A stretch of DNA of 64,000 bases from Rehmannia glutinosa (taxonomy: Eukaryota > Streptophyta > Magnoliopsida > Lamiales > Orobanchaceae), in assembly GCA_016081115.2 (NCBI GenBank), contig CM071930.1, forward strand, positions 24,505,641 to 24,569,640. The letters are read 5' to 3'. Position numbers and translations under genes: made by a program. Of this stretch, positions 56,431 to 64,000 are shown in pieces. The notes beneath the pieces were generated by a model. It ran no database searches, was not told the DNA's origin, and saw only the letters and a list, made by a program, of their open reading frames with translations. Numbering within the stretch: the stretch's first letter is position 1; every line of letters begins with the position of its first letter.

Positions 56431-58754
56431 GAAATTAAGTTTTAGGTACCCATACTTGTGCAGGTCCCGAGGGGTTAGAATTGTAAGATGATCCAACCAA
56501 CCTATAGCCAAATGTTTTGACTCTAAGGGGTTGCCATCTATCGATGCCATAATCATAATTAATCCTGGCAAATTGCTTGGGGATTCTAGGTTCATCAAAT
56601 TGTCTCTTTTGTCTCAGTATGCTGCATATGTGTTTTAGCAATTGCCTTCCCAGGTAATTGTGGTGTCTTTGAGTATAGTGCCTAGGTGCATATGTGTCTT
56701 GATGAAAGCTCTTATGCTTTTGGAATGGCCTTTCTTTGAGTTCTAGGCCTTTGCCATTTGGGCTTATATTCCATAAGTCTATCTTTGATAGTTCACATTA
56801 TTCCAATCGACTTGGCTTGGATATTTTCTACCATCCCCATTATATGTATTTCTTTTATGGGTTTTAAGGATTTTTGGTAGCTCGCTTCTTCTTTCACAGT
56901 ATTTTCTGTTTGGAGTTTCTTTGAGGACTCGGTGAATCTCTTCTCGGTTGTCCTTTCAAAGACACTCAACCGGTCATTTTCCTTTTCCTTTGTAACCAAG
57001 GCCGAGTTTGCTTAGTGTTATGCTTTGGAGTGAATGTGTGTGCACCATTTAGAGTTTTGGATTTTTCGGACTCTTCATGACTTGAAGATCCTTTTTCCAA
57101 AATTACTCTTGAGGTTTGACATGGCACGAGAGGAATTAAATCTAGCTTTGTCTTGTCTCCACATTCTCTTTGACTCATGATAAGATCATCCAATGATTTA
57201 GATGCCTTAGTAAATGAGGTAATAACATTCTTGAGGTCGTTTCTCCTCTTTTCTATAGCGGCAATTTCGCTACTAATTTAGCATTTTCTGCCTTTAAACT
57301 TTCATTTTCAATGACTATTTGACTTAGAGTTCTCGGCTCCTTAGTCACTTTGAGTTTTGACTTTTGAGTGAAATTTGTTTTCCTCATTCAATAGTGTGTG
57401 TGAGGATTTAATGTGTTCAAAATCTTTCATCATTTTGCTTAATGAATCATAAAGATCGAGTAGGTGATGAAGTGTGTGTGTCACGATCGCTTGTCACTAG
57501 TGTACGAGTTTGTTGAGTTAGATTGTACCTCATCTTCTTGATCTTGTTCTTTGGCCATCAAGCGGATCGGGGCTTCTTCTTCTTGAGTCACTTGAGTAGT
57601 CGGCCCCTCTCGAATCGATTGTCTCTCTTGACTTAATTGTTTAGTGATCTCTGCGACCATCATTGCCTTTTTCTTTTCTTGTCTTCTTTCTCTCGAAGAC
57701 CTTTCTTTCTTCTTCATCCCCTGTCTTGTGACTACGAGGATATGAGCGATCAATGGCATAGTGACCTGGTTGTCTGATTCATTCCAACATAGATATTCAC
57801 CTTTTGATCGGCCTCTTTCCATTCTTGAGTTGTCGACCCTTTGATACTCAACTTTTTGATGATTTGTTCTCTTGGTTGGCCTATCTTCCTTGATTTGGAG
57901 GGAGCTTAGTGTCTTTGGAAGATTCACCCTTTCTCTCTTGTAGTTCTTGTTAAAGAACTTGTTAAATCTTTTAACCATCGGGCTATTTCTTACGGGTCAA
58001 TGACTTCTTTGACTTGACTCTCTTCCCATCTTTAACAATTAGAGCGAGTTGTTTTGGGTACAAATTGTCTCTTCTTGGTCTTTCCTTCTCGGCTCAAATT
58101 CGTAGGCTTTGAGATCCGAGAATAGTTCATGGTTGGATGTTTTTGATAGGTCCATGGAGTGTCTCGGTGCCATGACCTTCATTTCCCATTCATTTGGAAG
58201 GCTTTTAGGATCTTCATACACATTTCATGTGTATATTCCTTTCCAAGTGTAGACTGAGCTCATTTGTGATTTTACGTAAACCGAGCGTCTAGTTGATCCG
58301 AGGTTCTCTCCGAGATCATTTTGAAGTTTTCAAATTTTTGTACCTTTTTGATAATTTGTTTTCTTTGATTTGCTCCGAGCCTTCACAAATTAATGTCACT
58401 TGTCCCATTTCTTTAGCCGTTTTGCATGATTTGACTTTATTGAACATGGCTTTGTCCAAAGTTTTGTAAAGGATGCCCTTGGCTACATTGTCCAGGTTGT
58501 ATCTTTTTGTCATCATTTGTCCACTCGGTTCTTGGTTTTTCAACCATGGACTGGTGCAGGGAGCAAGATCTTCTTCTCCTTCATTGCAACTCTTAAATGC
58601 AATTTGTGTTCACCTTTAATATTTGCAGAGGCCCATCTTCTATCACTATCCACATCTCATCATGTAATCTTGATAGATGAGCTCGCATACGAATTTTCCA
58701 ATCATCAAATTCTTCAATAGTGAACATAGGGATGCGTGTCAAATTTGCTTCCAT
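56431..58754 (-). pseudogene. Gag of C
   Basis: The start codon is intact (MEANLTRIPMFTIEEF, from 58754), unlike D. Later segments read LDNVAKGILYKTLDKAMFNK, KVKSCKTAKE, KVMAPRHSMDLSKTSNHELF and MVKRFNKFFNKNYK. The zinc knuckle near 57780 is frame-shifted (YLCWNESDNQ). ENDRLSVFERTTEKR and the Y/H/P linker precede the protease. Six or more frame breaks. Confidence 0.75.
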
Positions 58755-58855
58755 GATAATGACTTTTAATAAAAAGAGTTTTGAAGGTTTAAGTACTAAA
58801 GCGGACTTTGAAAAGTTTGGAGATCTAGTTCAAGAACGGTGCGGAGGGTTCAATG

Positions 58856-58875
58856 AACCAACCGCTCCGATACCA
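58856..58875 (-). other. Primer binding site of C
   Basis: Minus strand tggtatcggagcggttggtt, two bases from the LTR; iMet type with atcgg for atcag, again a CAG-to-CGG change. Confidence 0.82.
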
Positions 58876-58877
58876 CT

Positions 58878-60416
58878 TGTAGGTCCCAAGGGGTGTAAGT
58901 GTAAGGTTTAGAAGGGGGTTGAATAAACCTTACCAAATTTTCGATTTAGTCCTTTTAAATCTCTGAGTTGATTCTACACATTTGTGTCCTTGATGGACGG
59001 ATCGAATTAGTCACTGGTAGAGTTAATCTCTCAATGACTCGGTGAAATTTGTTGATGGAGTAACTCAATTTTGTTTGGCTATAATTTAACTCAATTGTGG
59101 TTTTATTTTATTGAGGAAGACTTAACACCCTTAAATTTGATTAAGCAAGATTTTAGAGCTTGATTTAGTACTTATAAATTATCAAATGGATAGCAAATTT
59201 ATCACAGATATAAGCGATTAAAAGTGCAGAATTTAAATCTTTGAAATGTAAATGACACAAGTAAAGTTTTTATAGAGGTTCGAAGATGGGGTAATTCTTC
59301 TACTCCTCTCTTCTCCAACTCCTGGAGGAATCCACTAAGTAATGATCGGTTTACAAAGTGGTACAGTCCAGGATACAAGTCTTGATCACAACAGCCGACT
59401 TGATCCTTAGGGACTCGATCCTGAGACGCCTTGATCACTCGGTGGCTTCTCGTGCGACTGGCTTCTTCACGAGGGCAGGCTGCCTTGTTACTGACTCACT
59501 TGCTCAAGCTCTTTGGATTTGATCACGAAGCCCTCCAAAAGCTTAAGACTTGGTTCAACCTTGAACCTTTCTACAATCCTTCCCGGAATGTAGACCCCTT
59601 GTTTTCGATATTTTCCTCTTCAACCGATTGAAGTTCTCTTTCCTTCACGAGGTGAGTGTTGGATTGATGTACTTCGTAATGCAGGCTTGAGGATTGAGAA
59701 TGTTTCAGTTTTCTAATATGCTTATATATCTCACGTGTGTGTCATTCTTCTTTATCTCAAACAAACTCCTCGGCCTTTTATAGTGAACTTTCAAAAATTT
59801 GCCCGTTGAAGAGATAGGCTTATTTTTGAAAGTCACTTTGCGTCGTTGGCTTGCAGTTCTTGGAATTGCCGTTTCCTCGTATGAATTGTTCTTTCACCTT
59901 TTTCGAGTTCGACACGGTGTAGTGCTTCCCATTGGTTCATTCCTTTTGCACGCTTCTGGGACTGAGCACTCCAAGAAAGGTGGTATGGAGATATTACTTG
60001 TTTAAGTAAATCTCTTGATTTCTGTGCAACGGTTCTTTTCTGATTATCTCAACTTGACCGCATTTCCTTGCTTTCCCAGGTGACTTAGAGTCAGCTTCCA
60101 ATCATGGATGACTCTTGTCACTTCAACTTGAGACTTGGCTTTTCTTGAGTTGACTTGGTGATGCTCCACTCAGTGCATCTCACCGCTTCTTGAGAGAGTT
60201 CCGTCTACTCTTCTTTGCCATACTCGGTTGTCTCGCAGCAGAGTCTTCCTTCCGTCTTCAATTGTCTTCTTGCATGTTAGGGCGTAGGCGACTTAACTCG
60301 GCTTGCCGGCTACTCTATTCATTACAATGCATTTTACAACAAGAATTGGGGTGCCAACTTTCTATTCTAAGTTTTACATGGCATTCATCAAAATCTAAAC
60401 AATAAAATTCCTAACA
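58878..60416 (-). repeat. 5' LTR of C
   Basis: 1539 bp, tgtaggtccc to ttcctaaca on the plus strand. It differs from the 3' LTR mainly by small indels and changes at CAG/CTG words. Confidence 0.88.
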
Positions 60417-60421
60417 CCCCC
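60417..60421 (+). repeat. Right target-site duplication of C
   Basis: ccccc, pairs with 46463-46467. Confidence 0.75.
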
Positions 60422-60870
60422 CAAGCAATTTTCTAATGTGCAATATGATTGTGGTACTAATAGATGGAAACCTCTTAGAGTCATATCATCTGGCTATAGG
60501 TTGGTTGGAACATCTTATAGCACTAACCCCCCCAGGACCCAGGCAAGTATGGGTACCTAAAAGCGATTTCCTTGATTGTAGGTTCAAAAGTGTAGTGCCA
60601 AGGAACTGTTACATGGATAGTGGTTGTTCGGACATATGAGAAAACAAGAAAAATCTTTCAAAATTCAAGGAGGTCAGAGGTGCTAAAGTCATATTTGGAG
60701 GTAATGAAGCTCCAGAGGAGATCAAAGGCACAAGATCCATCAAGAAGAATGGACTGGAGATCACAGATGTTGCTTATGTTGAAGGCCTCAACTTCAACCT
60801 GTTAAGCATCAGCCAACTCTGTGACAAAGGCTACAATGTAGGATTCAACATGGGGATATGCTAGATCAAA
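60422..60870 (+). pseudogene. Gag end and protease of G
   Basis: A short gag end (LGWLEHLIALTPPGPRQVWV in shifted frame), then NCYMDSGCSDI with the D-S-G triad at about 60615, and a shifted continuation with GAKVIFGGNEAPEEIKGTRS, GLEITDVAYVEGLNFNLLSI and SQLCDKGYNVGFNMG. Two frame breaks near 60640 and 60860. Confidence 0.75.
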
Positions 60871-61640
60871 GATGTTGAGTCTAATGAAATTGTGCTGCAA
60901 GGAACAAGGCAAAAGAATATGTATGTGGTAGATTGGTCTACTGCTACACCAAGCACATGTATGCTAGCAAGGAGCACAGCCGAATCCAGTTGGTTGTGGC
61001 ATAAGAAGCTGAGTCACTTAAATTTCAAGACAATCAACAAGCTTGCAAGGAGCCATCTTATGGAAGGAATGCCAGACTCAGTGTACAATAAAGAAAGCAT
61101 ATGTGATGCATGCCAGATGGGAAAGCAAATCAAATCATTATTCAAGGATATGCCAAGTCCTTCTTCAACAAGGATATTGCATATGTTGCATATAGATTTA
61201 TTTGGTCCAGTTGAGCCAGCTGGCATCAGTGGAAAGAAATACACCTTAGTGGTGGTGGATGATTATTCAAGATATACATGGACAATTTTCACGTGTAGAA
61301 AGAAGGAAACACTGCAGAAGTTAACTCAGCTGATGAGAAGAGTTCAAAATGAGAAGAGACAAACCATTATAAAGATAAGATCTGACAGGGAACTGAGTTT
61401 GCCAATGGAATAATAACCTCAGTATTGTGTTTAAAATGGTATTGCTCATGAGTTATTAGCAAAGAATGACTCCACGCGTGAGAATGGAGTAGCTGAAAGA
61501 AGGAACATAACTCTCAAAAAGGCTGCAAGGACAATGTTAGCTAAAACTGGATTGCCTAAGAGATTTTGGGCTGAAGCCATAAACACAGCTTGCTATACTC
61601 AGAATAGATGCATGATAAACATGCAATTTACTCCCCTGTT
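60871..61640 (+). pseudogene. Integrase of G, truncated
   Basis: SSWLWHKKLSHLNFKTINKL and SICDACQMGKQIKSLFKDMP give a full HHCC zinc region. LHIDLFGPVEPAGISGKKYT, VVVDDYSRYTWTIFTCRKKE and IIKIRSDRELSLPM follow (one base lost in the RG codons at about 61389). Then, in another frame, NGVAERRNITLKKAARTMLA with the catalytic Glu. It stops at CMINMQ near 61628. Confidence 0.8.
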
Positions 61641-62071
61641 CAGGTGGTGCGTAAACAGTTGATTAATAACAATTGTAGTTTGGTCGAACGTTAAAATTCT
61701 TATTAACACTAAAAAGATTTGTGAATTGAATGAATCCCCACAAACACTCCTGTCACACATGTTTCATGTCTGAATTTGATTTTTGTCTACTAGAACTCAC
61801 TTGGTCGGATTATGGACTAGAAGTATGACATGCAATTTATTGATCGGATAAAAGCAATTATAAATAAGTGCTCGAATTCATAAAATAGAACATGAAGCAA
61901 TTAAGAAAACAAATAATCATATTTAAAATAAATCTACGGCTTCGATTATGCCCATAATATCCGAAAAATAGAAAAAGAAGGATTTTTGTCTACCTTACTT
62001 ACTTTCTTCCTTTTTCCTTATATCAAAAACTCAATCAAAATGCAATTATCTCCAAGAACAAAATGTCCGTT
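61641..62071. other. Unassigned stretch between G and psbK copy
   Basis: AT-rich and non-coding. The last ~100 bases before psbK may be plastid spacer; the rest resembles nothing I can name. trnQ, which lies upstream of psbK in plastid genomes, is not recognised. Confidence 0.4.
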
Positions 62072-62250
62072 ATGCTTAATATCGTTAGTTTGATATGTAT
62101 TTGTATTAATTACGCCCTTTATTCGAGTAGTTTTTCTTGCAAATTGCCCAAGCCTATGCTTTTTGAATCCAATCGTAGATATTATGCCGGTCATATTTGT
62201 GCTTTTTTCTCTTAGCTTTTGTTTGGCAAGCTGCTGTAAGTTTTCGATGA
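62072..62250 (+). pseudogene. psbK: psbK pseudogene (photosystem II protein K)
   Basis: Starts ATGCTTAATATCGTTAGTTTG and ends TTTTCGATGA, as plastid psbK does. Length 179 bp against about 186 for a typical intact gene; several single- or multi-base losses, for instance around agtttttcttgcaaattgcc and ctatgctttttgaat, throw it out of frame. PsbK is a small thylakoid membrane subunit of photosystem II; this copy cannot be translated into it. Confidence 0.88.
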
Positions 62251-62633
62251 GATCCTTAATAATAATATCCTAGAAAATGCATGATTTCTTGAGAAAAATT
62301 CTAACAATTGCTAAAATCGAGATAAGTTTGAGAGTATGAACCCTCGATTCGCACACTTTGAAATTCTTAGATAGTCGCCATAAATATTGCTTACACCCGT
62401 TTCCTCATTTTTCACCCTTTTCAAATAAAGACCCTAACCCTATTAGGGTCTCCCAATATCTAATTTGGATAAAAACGAAAATTTTTGTTAATGAAAAACA
62501 AATGAATTTGTGACAATGCATTTCTATTTCTAGAAAAAACCTCATTTCTTGGTGTCAAAATAGGATATGTGGTAGAAAAATGGAAGATCTATTCTCTTTT
62601 TTTTTTTCCAAAAATCATCTTGGAGATTGTGTA

Positions 62634-62742
62634 ATGCTTACTCGAAACTCTTCGTTTATACCATAGTGATATTTTTGTTTCTCTCTTTATCTTTGGATTC
62701 CTATCTAATGATCCGGGCGTAATCCGGGCGTGAAGAATAAAA
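62634..62742 (+). pseudogene. psbI: psbI pseudogene (photosystem II protein I)
   Basis: ATGCTTACTC at 62634 to GTGAAGAATAA at 62742. The middle, gtttctctctttatctttgg and attcctatctaatgatcc, is the well-known psbI sequence. Losses near the start (actcgaaactc) and at the two CCWGG sites near the end (ccgggcgtaatccgggcg) shift the frame. PsbI is a one-helix photosystem II subunit. Confidence 0.88.
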
Positions 62743-62861
62743 TCCAAAGGGTTTTCCTTTGTTCATTTTCAAATTTTCTTAGGATTTTATCTATTCCACA
62801 TGTTTAACTAAAATTTTCAAAATTTGAAAAAATAAATAAATCAATCAAGTCATCAACGGAA

Positions 62862-62949
62862 CGGAAATAGAGGATTCGAACCCTGCATGCGAATAACTCA
62901 TACAACGGATTAGCAATCCGACGCTTTAGTCCACTCGGCCCATCTCTCC
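62862..62949 (-). tRNA. trnS-GCU: tRNA-Ser(GCU), plastid-derived
   Basis: On the minus strand: acceptor ggagaga, D-arm region ccgagtggactaaagcg, anticodon arm cggattgctaatccg with anticodon GCT (complement 62912-62914), a long variable arm, T-arm ggttcgaatcc. The D-arm reads gggccgag where plastid trnS usually has ggctgag, an extra base, so folding may be impaired. Probably not expressed. Confidence 0.85.
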
Positions 62950-63490
62950 CAATTGAAAAAGATAATTACTACATTACACATAATGTAAGGAGTCTTTCTT
63001 TCTCTCTCTTCTTTCTCTATTCTATATATATATATAGAGAGATATCCACAAATCGGGAATTTCCTTTATCTAAAAGAAGGGCGCGCCAACAATCGAACTA
63101 AAGAAAAATAAGAAAGACCTCTTTGTGTTGATTTTGTTTGAAAAGCCCTTCCTATTTCGATGGCCCGGCCGGTCGATTACCTAGCGGGCCCTTTTTTTGT
63201 TCCAACAAATTATAATTATAGATAAATAATGATTTATCTCGATATCGATTTGAAAACAAAAATACTTGTTTTTTTTTATTATATTATTATATTCAATTGA
63301 ATATTTTATATTTAAGCAAGAACAAAAAGAAGAAGGACTATTTAGATTCCTTTTCTTGTTCTATTTTATTTTCATTTTCCGAATGAAAAAGAAACTATCG
63401 ATTCTTCCACAAGGCATGTTTTGTTATGATTTTAGTGTTTTTTTGATTCGTATCTATCTTCTTCATCAAAAGAGAAAACTTTAGTTTTTT
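62950..63490. other. Plastid-like spacer beyond trnS
   Basis: AT-rich, with a ctttctttctctctct run, (TA)n and a short segment tttcgatggcccggccggtc then acctagcggg, consistent with the trnS-trnG spacer of plastid DNA (from memory, not aligned). No gene. Confidence 0.5.
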
Positions 63491-64000
63491 TATTTAAATT
63501 AATATTAAATGAAGTCTCTTTTCCGAATCTCATGAAATTTGGATCTCCCCACGAAAAAGTTCAACACTCTCATTTTGATGACTCTTTGAAGATCCTATCA
63601 AAAATTGATTACAAGCTCATAGACAAATTCGAATCAATATTATGACATCATATAAGCACGGATAAGAGTTCTTAGACATAGAAAGAAAACCCTTCTTGTC
63701 AGGATGGATTCCCCTTCCAAGCCCTCGAAGCTCTTGTGCTCCCTAGATGCGAAAACCTTGTGGTGTTCTTCGCAACCTAGCCTTCTTTGCTCAGAAGCTC
63801 TTCGATTCCTTTGTTCATGTGTTATTTGATGTGTTTTTGCTGTATGAAGTTATGTTTTTTTTGTGCAAGACTTGGTCCCCTTTTATAGATGCTTGGAGAG
63901 ATCACTTGTAGAGTTGTATCGGGACAAGAACTCCAAAACGCATCAAGCAGAGACTCCCACACGGTCGACCGTGTGGGTCCACACGGGCATGTGGCCTTGG
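63491..64000. other. Unassigned, LTR-like DNA at right edge
   Basis: No coding frame recognised. ttttatagatgcttgg at about 63891 and a perfect 22-bp palindrome at 63956-63977 (centre GTCGAC, arms cccacacg / cgtgtggg), followed by cacacgggcatgtgg, resemble the GC palindromes in the LTR of F, so this may be part of another gypsy LTR. Confidence 0.4.

Larger units (their letters stand above)
46468..60416 (-). mobile_element. Element C: full-length SIRE-like copia, 13.9 kb
   Basis: Both LTRs, polypurine tract (48001-48017), primer site (58856-58875) and the order gag, protease, integrase, RT, RNase H, ORF3 are present on the minus strand. Flanked by ccccc duplications. It is close to B throughout. 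All coding parts carry frameshifts. Confidence 0.9.
44761..61640 (+). mobile_element. Fragment G: SIRE-like copia gag-protease-integrase, split by C
   Basis: Two pieces, 44761-46467 and 60417-~61640, read through from gag to integrase once C and one ccccc are removed. The left end is joined to RNase H of D; the right end stops within integrase at CMINMQ. No LTR belongs to G in this window. Confidence 0.8.
62000..63490 (+). other. Plastid DNA insertion (NUPT): psbK-psbI-trnS region
   Basis: psbK and psbI on the plus strand and trnS-GCU on the minus strand occur in plastid order and spacing. Indels in both protein genes show that it is not a working plastid genome; surrounding transposons point to the nucleus. 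Limits are approximate: the left lies between 61640 and 62071, the right somewhere after 63250. Confidence 0.85.

Noticed and set aside
62072..62742. Functional plastid genes or a plastid contig
   Set aside because: psbK and psbI are out of frame, and the flanks are nuclear retrotransposons.
63266..63484. Short phenylalanine-rich ORF in the plastid-like spacer
   Set aside because: AT-rich spacer translation; no plastid gene of this type lies there.

Overview
The window is plant nuclear DNA, almost certainly from a flowering plant, and consists almost wholly of transposable elements nested inside one another. Three things point to this: Ty1/copia and Ty3/gypsy LTR retrotransposons with tRNA-iMet-type primer sites (tggtatcagagc), a CACTA DNA transposon and a Helitron; extra 3' ORFs of the kind known from plant LTR elements; and a decayed plastid fragment carrying psbK, psbI and trnS-GCU in plastid order. 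I see no ordinary host gene, rRNA gene or CRISPR array. The species cannot be fixed from the sequence.

Layout. Element A (1-~7749) is a SIRE-like copia derivative with gag and a 3' ORF but no pol. It sits inside element B (~7750-18598), a SIRE-like copia with broken gag-pol, a 4.5-kb third ORF and a 3' LTR. A minus-strand copia fragment H (18599-20199) separates B from element D. D starts with a 5' LTR at 20200, is interrupted in its integrase at ~25055 and resumes at 42915-~44760. The interruption is element E (25056-42914), a Tekay/Del-like chromovirus. E contains a 3.0-kb CACTA element (27028-30037), a rearranged Athila-like gypsy element F (~31462-~36545) and, in its 3' LTR only, a 903-bp Helitron (40547-41449).

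At ~44760 the RNase H of D is fused to the gag of another copy, G. G is interrupted at 46467/60417 by element C (46468-60416, minus strand), a full-length 13.9-kb relative of B with both LTRs and a 5-bp target duplication (ccccc). G ends at ~61640. After an unassigned stretch comes the plastid insertion (~62.0-63.5 kb), and the window closes in LTR-like DNA with a 22-bp perfect palindrome.

How the parts relate. B, C, D, G and H are five copies of one SIRE-like family (LTR about 1.53 kb). Their coding order is gag, protease, integrase, RT, RNase H, then ORF3. All copies are broken, so any mobility would need proteins supplied from elsewhere. Three observations stand out. The LTR of A carries an array of seven short hairpins whose stems vary with compensatory changes while the loop stays GTGGT (one TCGGT). 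B and C carry a very long third ORF downstream of pol. Differences between sister LTRs and against the expected plastid genes concentrate at CAG/CTG and CCWGG sites, which suggests either an unusual mutation process or a sequencing artefact in methylated DNA.
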